Shown: piece after piece, positions 15,960 to 26,400 of the stretch
Layout: each line of letters begins with the position of its first letter
Numbering within the stretch: position 1 is the first letter of the stretch
Notes under the pieces: generated by a model
The model's database searches: none
Seen by the model: the letters and a program-made list of their open reading frames with translations, nothing else
What the model was told of the DNA's origin: nothing
Position numbers and translations under genes: made by a program
Source of the DNA: Chitinophagaceae bacterium
GTDB taxonomy: Bacteria > Bacteroidota > Bacteroidia > Chitinophagales > Chitinophagaceae
NCBI GenBank assembly: GCA_016715365.1
Contig: JADKAM010000003.1
Coordinates: 372,001-436,000 of the forward strand
DNA length: 64,000 bases
Direction of reading: 5' to 3'

Positions 15960-17351
15960 ATGGACATTACCTTATTAGCAATAAACTGGCCCAGCGTAGG
16001 TTTAAAAGTTGCCCAGCTTTTATTGTCGCTTTCTATACTGGTTATTCTGCACGAATTTGGCCACTACATCACAGCAAAGTGGTTTAAGTGCAGGGTTGAA
16101 AAATTCTACCTGTTTTTCGATCCCTGGTTCTCCATTTTTAAAAAGAAGATCGGCGATACGGTGTATGGTATTGGATGGCTGCCTTTGGGCGGTTATGTAA
16201 AAATTTCCGGAATGGTGGATGAGAGCATGGATAAAGAATCATTAAAACTGCCTCCACAGTCCTGGGAGTTCAGAAGCAAACCAGCCTGGCAACGGTTGAT
16301 CATTATGCTGGGAGGTGTTACAGTAAATATTTTACTGGCATTTGTTATTTATGCCGGCATTTTAATGACCTGGGGTGAGAAAAAAATACCGGCATCTTCT
16401 TTAAAACATGGTATTACATTCAACGATTCACTGTTTAATGATCTTGGGTTTAAAAACGGCGATAAGGTTCTGGCAGTAGATGGTAAACCTGTGGTGGAAT
16501 ACACGGATATCTTAAAAAAGATATTGGTAGTTAATAACAATGTAACTGTTGAAAGAGAGGGCAAGGTAACGGTACTGAATATGCCCGTTGACCTGATAGG
16601 AAAACTGGTAGAAAAAAAGAAACTGGCCGATGGCCCGTTGATCAGCCCGAGAATACCGGTTATTATTTCTGAGATCAGGGATACCAGTTTTGCATATAAG
16701 GCCGGACTAAGAAAGGGAGATCTGATTGTTGGCGTAGATACAGTTCAAACAAAGTTTTACGATCAGTTTGATGCAGTAATGAAGAAACAAAAGAAAGGCG
16801 ATACTATTAACCTGATTGTAAAACGAAACGACAGTCTGATAAATCTTACTACCACTTTAATTGCCGGCGGAAAAATCGGATTTAGCAGACCTAGCAGCCA
16901 TGAAGAATATGATAGTTTAGGCATTTATAAATATGAAGTTAAAAAGTATGGTTTTTTTGCAGCATTTCCTGCCGGTGTAAAAAGAGCAGGTAAAGAACTG
17001 CAGTTTTATATTGATCAGTTTAAAAAAATATTATCGCCTTCAACAGGTGCTTATAAAGGTGTTGGCGGGTTCAAAGCAATGGGTTCGGTATTCTCTGGCA
17101 GCGAATGGGATTGGGAACATTTCTGGACGATCACTGCTTTCTTCTCCATCGTACTGGCTTTCATGAATCTGTTACCAATACCTGCTTTGGACGGCGGCCA
17201 CGTTTTATTTACATTGGGAGAGATGATCACCGGCCGCAAGCCGAACGAAAAATTTTTAGAATATGCTCAGATCGTTGGTATGGTCATTTTACTGGCACTG
17301 ATGCTCTATGCAAACGGAAATGATTGGTTTGGATGGGGGAAGGGAAAATAA
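15960..17351 (+). CDS. rseP: RIP site-2 metalloprotease RseP
   Basis: The 463-residue polytopic S2P protease has the zinc motif VILHEFGHYITAKWF (HEFGH at residues 31-35) in its first membrane segment and the second ligand motif NLLPIPALDGGH around residues 402-413. Two PDZ-like regions lie between (GFKNGDKVLAVDGKPV and AGLRKGDLIVGVDTV). It cleaves anti-sigma factors and other single-pass proteins within the inner membrane. The dxr-rseP neighbourhood is widely conserved in bacteria. It ends before a bidirectional terminator shared with the convergent MutS-like gene. Confidence 0.94.
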   Translation: MDITLLAINWPSVGLKVAQLLLSLSILVILHEFGHYITAKWFKCRVEKFYLFFDPWFSIFKKKIGDTVYGIGWLPLGGYVKISGMVDESMDKESLKLPPQSWEFRSKPAWQRLIIMLGGVTVNILLAFVIYAGILMTWGEKKIPASSLKHGITFNDSLFNDLGFKNGDKVLAVDGKPVVEYTDILKKILVVNNNVTVEREGKVTVLNMPVDLIGKLVEKKKLADGPLISPRIPVIISEIRDTSFAYKAGLRKGDLIVGVDTVQTKFYDQFDAVMKKQKKGDTINLIVKRNDSLINLTTTLIAGGKIGFSRPSSHEEYDSLGIYKYEVKKYGFFAAFPAGVKRAGKELQFYIDQFKKILSPSTGAYKGVGGFKAMGSVFSGSEWDWEHFWTITAFFSIVLAFMNLLPIPALDGGHVLFTLGEMITGRKPNEKFLEYAQIVGMVILLALMLYANGNDWFGWGKGK

Positions 17352-17381
17352 TTAAAAAGTAGTAATTCAAAAGTTATAAGT

Positions 17382-17412
17382 AAAAAGAAAGCCATTATGG
17401 CTTTCTTTTTTT
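17382..17412. terminator. Bidirectional terminator between rseP and the MutS-like gene
   Basis: AAAAAGAAAGCC...GGCTTTCTTTTTTT forms a stem of at least 12 bp around a short ATTAT centre, with A-run and T-run on opposite sides. It is placed exactly between two convergent genes and would serve both strands. Confidence 0.85.
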
Positions 17413-19201
17413 ATAGTTCAATACCAATTTTCTTCATTAAGATAGATGCATTTAAGCTGGTACAAACGCCTTCCTTTAACTGGTAATCAAAATATAATTC
17501 TTCGTTGCTCACCTGCACATCAAAATGATAATTTAAAATATTTTCCGGGTATTCATTTTTCATCTTTGCCAGTTCCACATCATGCGTGGCAATTATGCAG
17601 GCAGCATGATGTTTGATCAGTTGTTTAATAAGCGCTGCAGAACCGGTATGCCGGTCAAGTGAATTGGTTCCCCGTAAAATTTCATCCAGTAAAATAAAAA
17701 CCTTTTCATTGCTGTTTACCTTTTCAATGATGGTCTTTAGTTTTTTTAATTCTGCATAAAAGGTAGAAGTGTTTTCCTCCAGGTTATCTGCAATACGCAT
17801 GCTGCTGATAACCTGTACCGGCGATAAACAAAAGTACCGGGCACAAACGGGTGCACCTGCCATGGCAAGTACCGTATTTACACCAATACTTCGCAGGTAA
17901 GTGCTTTTGCCCGCCATATTACTTCCTGTAACCAGCATCAGTTGGCCATTATGGTCAATTTTTAAAGGATTGTTTACACACTTTTCAGCCTGTATCAACG
18001 GGTGGCCAATCTCTTTTCCTTCAATAAAAAAATGATCTTCTTTTAGAACCGGGAAACACCATTCAGGGTGATTAAATGACAAGGTAGCCAAACTGTTGAT
18101 GGCTTCCATTTCGCCCAATGCCGTAAACCATTGCATTACATGCTTTTGATTTTGCTGCTTCCATTTTTCCAAAGCCATTACCTGTTGCAGGTCCCACTGC
18201 AGTAAAATATCCAGCGGTATAAATACAACAAAATTAAAACGGAGGTCAAGCCTTTCCAGTATCTTTTTAAGGGTATTGATTTGTGTTGAAGCTTTGGCAT
18301 TCTGTTGTACAAACTCATTTTGCAGGTCCTTCAAAAATGGGGAGGTAAAATGCATTTTTTCAATCAGGTTAATACTGTCTGAAAGTACTTCCAGCTCTTC
18401 TGTCATTTTAGAAACCTGCTGGTGCAGCGGTGTAACTTTTTTGCTGATGTACAAGGCTAACAGGGCAGAGGCCAGCAAACAATAATTTCTTGCATAGTTG
18501 TTTAGCACATCCGCTATATTCAAAACCAACACCGTAATTATTACCGCAGGAATTAAATACCTGATTGATAACCAGAATTTATTATTGATAAACCTGTTAT
18601 CATCGGCAAACCAGTTTTGTAAACGTGTTGTTGTTTCCAGTTTAATGCGCTTTGCCAAGCCATAGGCCTGTAACTCCTGTCTCCAGGCTGACTGTTTAAC
18701 CAGTTCTTTAATGGCTTCCTGCCTTTTTAAAATTGTTTCTGTTTCCGCCGGTATTGATAGCCACGCAGCCAAAGAACCGCTACCCATTTCAGATCCCGTT
18801 CTGTTTATGTATTGATAGAGTGAGGCATGGCCAAATATATCCAGGTCATTGGCATAAAAATGTTCTTTGGGTATATATTCTCTCCCTTCAGCAAAATGAT
18901 AATAGTTATGTGACAATGCTTTTAATTCATTCTCATTTACCGTAAGCAGTTTTTTTGTATGTTCAATTAAGGATTTATTATTTAGGTCGGCAAATATCAG
19001 CCGGGTAAATAAAAAGAGCAATAAAATTCCGGGTATAATACAAAATAACAGGCCAAAGGGTAGAAAAAAATAACAACAGGCTATGATTCCTGTTACTACC
19101 GCAAAGCGCAGCCAGGCAAGCATCGTCCTTTTCTTTGTAAGCAGTTTTAAATCATCCTGCAAAGCTATAACTCTGCCATTATAATATTCGCCGGGCCTCA
19201 T
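17411..19201 (-). CDS. Membrane-anchored MutS-related ATPase
   Basis: The 596-residue protein combines N-terminal membrane segments (two hydrophobic runs at residues about 28-72, and another pair at about 205-250) with a MutS domain V-type ATPase at the C-terminus. Walker A is GSNMAGKSTYLRS near residue 424, with the signature SSMRIADNLEENTSTFYAEL, Walker B VFILLDEILRGTNS and the switch ATHDVELAKM. It lacks the mismatch-binding domain of MutS1 and the Smr domain of MutS2. This architecture is common in Bacteroidota and annotated simply as a MutS-family protein; its role is unknown. The membrane anchor makes standard mismatch repair unlikely. It is a single gene converging on rseP. Confidence 0.87.
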   Translation of the reverse strand: MRPGEYYNGRVIALQDDLKLLTKKRTMLAWLRFAVVTGIIACCYFFLPFGLLFCIIPGILLLFLFTRLIFADLNNKSLIEHTKKLLTVNENELKALSHNYYHFAEGREYIPKEHFYANDLDIFGHASLYQYINRTGSEMGSGSLAAWLSIPAETETILKRQEAIKELVKQSAWRQELQAYGLAKRIKLETTTRLQNWFADDNRFINNKFWLSIRYLIPAVIITVLVLNIADVLNNYARNYCLLASALLALYISKKVTPLHQQVSKMTEELEVLSDSINLIEKMHFTSPFLKDLQNEFVQQNAKASTQINTLKKILERLDLRFNFVVFIPLDILLQWDLQQVMALEKWKQQNQKHVMQWFTALGEMEAINSLATLSFNHPEWCFPVLKEDHFFIEGKEIGHPLIQAEKCVNNPLKIDHNGQLMLVTGSNMAGKSTYLRSIGVNTVLAMAGAPVCARYFCLSPVQVISSMRIADNLEENTSTFYAELKKLKTIIEKVNSNEKVFILLDEILRGTNSLDRHTGSAALIKQLIKHHAACIIATHDVELAKMKNEYPENILNYHFDVQVSNEELYFDYQLKEGVCTSLNASILMKKIGIEL

Positions 19202-19449
19202 GGTAGTAATTTAGGAAATGAAGATATTGCAAATTGTGTTCTTTATTGTTTTTAGCTGTAATGGGCTTTGCAGTAAATACCGCTTTTGGGTATTTATAAA
19301 AGACTTTGGTAGCCTTATAAGAAGAGTTTTAGAAGAGCTGCTTTAAGATTTACCTCAATTGTAAGCCGTGTTTACTAATATGCAACAGGCAGGCAAACCT
19401 AGTCAGCATAATATTAAGCATACTCCACCGGTTCTTAAGGATACAAAAA

Positions 19450-19477
19450 AATCCCCCCGAAAAATATCGGGGGGATT
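19450..19477 (-). terminator. Terminator of the secreted M36/T9SS gene
   Basis: AATCCCCCCGA / TCGGGGGGATT is an 11-bp perfect stem with a 6-base loop. On the minus strand it is followed by TTTTTTTG. It lies 22 bases beyond the stop codon at 19499, as expected for an intrinsic terminator. Confidence 0.9.
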
Positions 19478-19498
19478 GTATAACTGATTAGTTATTGA

Positions 19499-21307
19499 TT
19501 ATTGTATCACCACTCTGCACATGGTTAAACGGTTACCGTTCAGGTCACCAATTTCAACCCAGTAGAGTCCTTTTCCAAACGCTCTCATATCAACATCCAT
19601 CCTGTCGTATGGTCTTCCGATCGTGTAATTCTGTACAAACACCCTGTCGCCTTTAGAATCATATATAGTTAAGAATCTTGGCAACACGTTGTTTGCAACA
19701 CTGTAATACCTAACCTGGAACTTACCACTGGTTGGGTTTGGATAGATAAAGCATTTGCCGCTGGCTGAATCCTTGATGGTGATGGTGTTGGATATATTGG
19801 TACATCCGTTAACATCAGTCACCCTCAATTGATAATCACCCTGGCCATCTACATCAAGCCTTAAGCTACCGGTGCCTATTCCGCTAACCACACCCAATGC
19901 AGGGCTGCTTAACACCACGCCGTTGCGCAACCAGCTATAGCCATTGGCTCCGGCAGGGTTTGGTGTAACGGTTGAAGACAGGGTAGTTTGTAAACCTGGT
20001 AACAGGCTGGTATAAGGTGCAGCACTGATCACAATAACCGGTAATGGGTTAACGGTAAGTGTTGCAACTCTTGATGTTTGTGCAGCACAAGGTGCAGCAC
20101 CGGTTACAATAGCACGGTATTGATATCCGTTCATGCTTACAGGAGGTGCTGTAACTGTTAAAGTTGCAGTAGTAGCTCCGCTGTAAACACCGCCATTGGC
20201 TACGTTGGTCCAGCTAACACCATTGTTGGTGCTTACCTGCCACTGATAGCTGTGAGGGCCGCTTCCTACTGTAACTGCTGTAGTAAAGGTGGCTACCTTA
20301 TCTGTACAGATGGTCTGGCTAACCGGTATATTGGCATTCAGAACCGTTGGCTCGTTAACTGTTACAATCACCGTTCTTGCTGGTGACTGACAGGTTCCAG
20401 GACCAGATACCAGGAAGGTAACGGTACCGTTGAAGTTCCTTGGATTGTTTACTGTTGAACCAGGAGCGGCAGGGCCACCCCATCCAACATTACCACCGGT
20501 GATGATATCACAACCATTGTTTGAATAAGTAACCGTTGTTGCTGCACCATTGGTGTAAGCAGGGAAGGTTGCTCCTGTCATATCCACTGCAATGCCATAA
20601 GTGGCTCCTGCAGGTATCTGAAGAGTTAAACCACTCATCAACGGGTTTAATACATTGGCTGTAACATTATTATTAGCTGTTCCAAACTGGTTCCAGCCAT
20701 TGGCTGCACTGATGGCTCCAGGGTTACCTGCTATGGCTGATGGTTTAAAGAATGCTCTTGAAACCACAGCTCCTGAACCAAAGGCATTGCTGGCTATTCC
20801 GGCAAGGGTTACAGGGAACGCATTGTTATTCTTAACATTGAACGCTACCAGGTTATTACCGTTGCCGCCTGCCATTGGTGTTGCAGGAACAGCATTGAAG
20901 TTGATCATATTGTTCACCGTTGCGGTGTAAGGATAAACTCCTGATGGCGTTGGCCTTGCCCATACCGAATCAACCCTCGTTCCGGCTACATAGGCCGTTG
21001 TTGCACCTGCATCAGAGAATAAACCAGCTGCAGGACTCCAGATAGCTGCTGAAGCTACCACACCTACGGTGTAATTGATCGTTAATTCCCAGTTGGTTAA
21101 TGTTCCCAGATCGCCTGCTCCCCAGTCATAGATGCCAAGGGTATAGTTACCATTAGGCACTGAATAAAGACCACTGTATGACGCTACATTTGGTATGTAA
21201 CCGGCAGGTGATGTAGGACCACCAGGGAAAAGTAAACCCTGCTGCAACAAATGTTGCACCGGCAGCATCAGGTGCAAATGTACCCGTATAAGGAGGTGCA
21301 CCTGCAC
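19499..21307 (-). CDS. C-terminal part of the large secreted protein: P-domain, Ig-like repeats, T9SS type A tail
   Basis: This is the final frame of the locus that begins at 28743. It contains the end of a P-domain-like module (YTLGIYDWGAGDLGTLTNWE), BNR/Ig-like repeats with SYQWQVSTNNGVSWTNVA, an Ig-like stretch ending in a second-type domain, and at the extreme C-terminus a T9SS type A sorting domain (FIYPNPTSGKFQVRY ... GKGLYWVEIGDLNG). The apparent N-terminus (MQVHLLIRVHLHLML) is out-of-frame translation rather than a signal peptide, so this is not an independent gene. The sorting domain means the intact product is secreted through type 9 secretion and attached to the surface or released. 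It joins the upstream frame near 21230-21300. Confidence 0.8.
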   Translation of the reverse strand: MQVHLLIRVHLHLMLPVQHLLQQGLLFPGGPTSPAGYIPNVASYSGLYSVPNGNYTLGIYDWGAGDLGTLTNWELTINYTVGVVASAAIWSPAAGLFSDAGATTAYVAGTRVDSVWARPTPSGVYPYTATVNNMINFNAVPATPMAGGNGNNLVAFNVKNNNAFPVTLAGIASNAFGSGAVVSRAFFKPSAIAGNPGAISAANGWNQFGTANNNVTANVLNPLMSGLTLQIPAGATYGIAVDMTGATFPAYTNGAATTVTYSNNGCDIITGGNVGWGGPAAPGSTVNNPRNFNGTVTFLVSGPGTCQSPARTVIVTVNEPTVLNANIPVSQTICTDKVATFTTAVTVGSGPHSYQWQVSTNNGVSWTNVANGGVYSGATTATLTVTAPPVSMNGYQYRAIVTGAAPCAAQTSRVATLTVNPLPVIVISAAPYTSLLPGLQTTLSSTVTPNPAGANGYSWLRNGVVLSSPALGVVSGIGTGSLRLDVDGQGDYQLRVTDVNGCTNISNTITIKDSASGKCFIYPNPTSGKFQVRYYSVANNVLPRFLTIYDSKGDRVFVQNYTIGRPYDRMDVDMRAFGKGLYWVEIGDLNGNRLTMCRVVIQ

Positions 21308-22184
21308 TCAGTAATGTGGTTCCGGCAGAGCTGATAACCGTATTTACAAAATTAGCTCCGGCTCCTCCTGTTCTGTTAATAACAGCATCCAGGTTAAATA
21401 CATTTCCATTAGGAGCTTTTAATACTATTACCATATCTGCAATGTAAGTATGGGTTAAATTCAACTTAACACTCATACCTGTAATTGTTGCGCCTGCAGG
21501 AACACCTGAAACCGCAAGATTAGGTGTAGCAACTCCAGGGAATAAAGTTTGAGGCCATGTTGCAGGGCCATCAGGAATGGCCAGCGCCAATGTACCTGAA
21601 TTAACAGTAACAGTACCTGAAGATGAAGAAGTAGCCTTCAGCTTAACAGCAGGATCTCCCAGACACATCGTAACTGAACTTGGTGTTATCGTTGGTGCAG
21701 GTGGTGTATAATTAACCAATACGCTTGCATTGGTGAAACAACCTGTTGCCACATCAGTAGCTGTTACTGTATAAGTTGTCTGTACTGTTGGTGCTGCATA
21801 TACCGTTGACAGGTTGGTTCCTGTATAAGCGGTTGTAGCAATAGTATTGGTATATAAACCTGCCAGTGGTGACCATGCATAAGAAAGTACCTGGGTACCA
21901 TTACCCGGTGTGGTATAATCTACACTGATTGACCAGTTGGTGATCGTTCCGACATCGCCTCCTGCAAAGTCGCCCGCTGCAAGTGTCCATTGGCCATTAG
22001 CTGCCAGCGGTGTTGCCGGTGGCACTAAACCTGCCCAGGTATTTACTGTTTGAATAAATCCGGTAGGGCCAAAGCCTGCACGGGCTTCTGCTGCAAACGT
22101 ACCTGTACGTGGGGCCGCAAAGCCACTGATGGTTAAACCACCCAGTGAACTGAAGGCTGTATTGGTAAAGTTATCTGTTTGCAT
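21153..22184 (-). pseudogene. Middle part of the large secreted protein: two P-domain-like modules
   Basis: The frame holds the second half of one proprotein-convertase P-domain-like module (FAGGDVGTITNWSISVDYT) and most of another (GVPAGATITGMSVKLNLTHT, ADMVIVLKAPNGNVFNLD), with an Ig-like linker between. The first half of the first module (TEIKVNMNINHTWVGDVDVN) is in another frame at 22171-22389, so a frameshift lies at about 22180. The repeated module is the same as that in the peptidase part at 25000-25500. There is no start signal; it is a fragment of the 28743-19499 gene. Confidence 0.75.
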
Positions 22185-22279
22185 TACCGCCTGTTCCGCC
22201 GTCTAAGCCGCCTACCAGGTTCAATATAGCAAGATTTGGTGCTCTCAGGTTCACATCCACATCACCTACCCATGTATGG

Positions 22280-23041
22280 TTAATGTTCATGTTCACCTTG
22301 ATCTCTGTAATCGTTGCATTGGCTGGTACACCCGCAATGGTCAGGTTCGTAGTAGCCAGCTGCGCCTGTTCCATCAGGAATAGATACATTGATCGCTCCG
22401 GAATTTACTGTAACGTTACCCGGTACAGGTGGTGCTCCCGCAACTACCGATAAGGCTGTTCCGTTAATACCTGCTACTCCGCCACATACCGGACCCACAG
22501 GGTTAACGGCAATATTAGGATTGGCATTCACTGTTAAAGTAGCACAGTTAGATACGTTGGTTGGTGGAATAAACGGAGCACAAGTACCACTTACTATACA
22601 ACGGTATGCATAACCACTCATCAACTGCGTTACCGGGTTAACAGTAAGGGTTGCTGTAGTTACGTTTGAGTAAGGAGCTATATTGGTCAGGTTTGTCCAT
22701 GGACCGGCACAACCTGCTGTGCTTACCTGCCATTGGTAGGTTAAACCGGTTCCGGTTGCACCTACTGTAAAGGTGGCTGTATTACCCACACATCTTACCT
22801 GGTTGGCAGGTTGTGCAGTAACTACAGGACGCTTGTTAACTGTTATCGTTACCTGCGCTGATGCCTGACAACCTGCAGCTGTAGTACGTACCACAGTATA
22901 AGTTGTTGTATTCATCGGCGAAGCAGCTACAGGATTTGAAGTTGTTGAACTTAATCCTAAAGCAGGACTCCATAAGAAGGTACCTGTTGATTGAGGACCG
23001 GTACCAGCTACTGTTCCACCCACATTCAGAATGATATGCAT
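22280..23041 (-). pseudogene. Middle part of the large secreted protein: Ig-like repeats
   Basis: The frame carries Ig/BNR-like repeats: TFLWSPALGLSSTTSNPVAA, then a YQWQVSTAGCAGPWTNLTNI unit and TLTVNANPNIAVNPVGPVCG. After SIPDGTGAA the meaningful sequence continues in a different frame (QLATTNLTIAGVPANATIT), so a one-base shift lies near 22365. It is a fragment of the gene that starts at 28743. Confidence 0.72.
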
Positions 23042-23478
23042 ATTGGGGAAACCTAATCGCTCCTACATCGGTAGGGTGCCACCGTAGCCCCAGGTTGCAC
23101 AGGTGTTGCAATTAACCGGGCCCAGGTTCTGCCATGCTTACTCGTTGCCAATAAAGAAAGCACGTCCTGTAGCCCAGCCCTTGCCCGGCGTAAATAATTC
23201 ACTATTAATACCGATGCATCAGAAACAACCACCGCCTAATGTTACAGGTGTTGTGTAGGTTAAAGTTGCGTTATTCACTGTTGGAGCTTATGTAACCAGT
23301 AAAGTATGACTGCCTCCAGGGAAAGTTAGTACCTGAATTCTGAGTATAGAAATTTACAGTTACGGCTGAGGTCCACCAGAAGCCTGCTCAATACCAAAGG
23401 CTGTTACCTGGGTTATTGTCAAGCGAGGCCACCTGATGGTACAATATAATCATCCCTGCCTGTAACTGTAAATCTGCA
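23042..23478 (-). pseudogene. Heavily frameshifted stretch of the large secreted protein
   Basis: No frame stays open, yet minus-strand pieces in several frames are recognisable as adhesin-type sequence: FGIEQASGGP, NFYTQNSGTNFPGGSHTL, TLTYTTPVTLGGGC, and LFTPGKGWATGRAFFIGNE. At least four shifts fall within about 400 bases. This is the most damaged part of the locus. Confidence 0.6.
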
Positions 23479-26400
23479 TTACGCCTGGATTGCAGGACAC
23501 CTTGATCCTGAACCGTTTACCTGAGCTCCTGATTGTGTTAAATGAACCAGGCCTGATATTGCGCCTGCATCATACACAGTTAACAATGTTGGATCACCTT
23601 CGCACAAGGTTGTGCCTGGATCTGCTACAATAACCAAATTAGCATTTGGATTCACGGTAATGGTGACTGTACGTTGTGTACCGAAACAGGTAGTTGCACT
23701 AACAGGAGTGTAGGTAATCTGAACCTGACCGGCACCTGTACGCAGGCCTGGAGTGGTAAGACCACCAGAAACACCACCGATATAAGAAGAACCACCGGCA
23801 CCGCTCTGACCGGTCCAGTTATTGGTATTAACATATAAACCAGATCCTCCGGTAAGGCCACCGCCAATACCGCCAGCCTGTGCTGTTGCATTACCGCCTT
23901 GAGCACTGGCTATTTCAGTGCCACCGGCACCACCTACTGCTAATACGCCGGGTAATCCGTTTGTAGGACCAGGAGTGAATGTGGTAACACCACCTGCACC
24001 ACCTGCAACCTGTGTGCCACCTGTTGGTACAGGACCTTCTGAGCCCGGTACACCTGGCCATGCAGCACCGCCGCCACCGCCCCATAAGCCGCCGCCGCCG
24101 CCGCCGCCGGCCCCACGTCCACAGCCTGCAACACGGTTACCGCCTGCTCCGCCGCCGCCGGCGCCAACAATTACGCGGTTTGCAAGAGCATAAGGAGCAA
24201 TCCTTACATCACTGGCACCACCACCACCACCACCTTGTGCAGTTGCACAACCAGGATTGGCTCCTGCGGCACCGCCGCCATTAAAGCCGCCGGTAAGAGA
24301 AGTGGCTGCGCCGCCACCTACAAGTACATTTAATACCTGACCCGGTGTTACGGCAAGGTTGCCTTCGGCATATCCGCCAAGGCCACCTACAACTCCAAGG
24401 GCACTGGTATTACCCTGTGCACCCCAGGTTTTAAGATTTACTGAAGTTATACCGGCAGGAACCGTAAAGGTTTGTACTGCACCGGTAAAATTATATGTTG
24501 TTACAACTGGTGCAGCAAGTCCTGTTACTGGTGTAACGGTAATTGTTGCTACCAATGGGGTTGTACCCGGATTTTGAGCAATAAAGGAAGGTATATTACC
24601 TGTTCCAGCTGCTGCAAGACCAATCGCAGGAGCATTGTTTGTCCACTGGAATATTACACCGGCAGGTGTTCCTGTAAAGTTTACAGGGGCTGTAGGTGAA
24701 TTCTGGCAAAGCACCTGGTTAGGTATTGCATTTACAGTAGGAGTCGGATTAACTGTTATGGTAAAAGTAGTTGGCGTACCTGTACAAACTCCTAAAGTTG
24801 GAGTAACAGTAATGGTTGCAACAATAGGAGCTGCTGTTGCATTGGTTGCGGTGAAGCTGGCTATATTACCAGTTCCACTTGCTGCTAAACCAATTGCAGT
24901 ATTACTGTTGGTCCAGTTATAAGTTGCACCGGCAGGTGTACCTGTAAAGTTTACTGCTGTAGTTGGAGAACCGGCACAAACTGTTTGGTTAGCAACTGGA
25001 TTTACGGTAGGGGTTGCTGAACTAATGATTAATGAGAAACGTCTCATTGAACCAATATCTACAGACGCATTATCACTTACATTCAAAGTCCAAACACCAT
25101 TGGCGTTTTGACCATCGAATGCCGAAAGCGGATTATCAGGGGCAAAATTACCTGAAAGTGTCTGGCCCGATGAAGAAGTTACTGTTGATAATGCAGGGAA
25201 TGCACCATCATCATCCAATAAAGTAGTACATATATTTTCACGTGTTCCGCCACGGCGGTTTACAATAGTAACTGTTGTACCTAAAGGTGATGTTAATGTG
25301 AAAACAAGATCTCCGATAAACGTATGATCCATCGCAGCATTTGTATTACCAACTGTTGCATCGCATGTAGACGCAGGTGCAGCATCAAATCTGAAGTCCA
25401 GATCGGTAATGGTACCGGCACCACTTACTGTAAGTGGAATATCCACACCAGCAGGGGTATTATCAGGTACTGCTACCGCAGGACCTGTGTAGCTATAGGT
25501 TGATACGCATGGTACTGCAGGAAGATTATACGTAACAGTATTGTCTGTACTGGTTGATGCCAGGTTAGCTTCCAAAGCAGCATTTGTACATACACCTGCA
25601 GGAATTGTTGCAATAACAGTTCCGCTTCCGGTCATATTAGTTACAGTAACAGTATAGGTAGTTGGACCACCTGTAACTGTACCGATCGTTGCACCAGCTG
25701 TACCGCTTATAACAACATCACCGGTAGCAAAACCTATAACAGGTGCGCTGAACACTGCTGTAAAAGCAATAGATGCTACTGAAGTAGGATCTGTTTGTGC
25801 AGCAGCCTGGTTGATCGTTACAGTTGGATTTGCAGTTGTAGCCGGTAAAATCACCGTAACTGTATCGTTAAATGTAACCCTTACATTAGATGCATTAAAT
25901 AAGCTTGAACGCAGATTTACCACAGCAATTGTCTGTGCCTGAATATCATCAACATTCCATCCGGTTGCAGCTAGACTATTATCTGAAGCAAATCTCCAGC
26001 GCAGCTTAACATTTGCCTGGTTTGCATAAGGAGTAAGATTTACTTTTGATTCTACAAAAGCAGTGCTGTTTCCTGTCCATGCCTGTCTGCCGCCGATTGG
26101 GCTTCCGAATGAAGAGCTAATGGTACCGTTATATCCGTTTTGAGTAATATTGGCAGCTCCTATGTCCGACCAGGTTGTACCGCCATTTGTACTTATTTCC
26201 AATACGCCGCCATCAAAACCACTTTCAGAGTTATACCAATGCCAGAATTTTAATTCCGGCGGTGTAGCTCCAATTGCAAAAGATGCTGTGGTTGCGATGG
26301 TTTGGTCAGATACTACAGCAGCATCAGGCGTAAAGAATGAATTTGGGGCACTATGGCTTCTTACATTATGTGCTATCCAAACATTTGCTGTTGTTGAAGC

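Noticed and set aside
24000..24300. A CRISPR-like or tandem DNA array in the GCC-rich stretch
   Set aside because: It is coding low-complexity DNA for glycine repeats, without regular spacers.
23918..24922. Proline- and histidine-rich plus-strand ORFs
   Set aside because: They are the antisense of the Gly-rich and PKD-like parts of the M36 gene; GGN codons read in reverse give NCC Pro codons.
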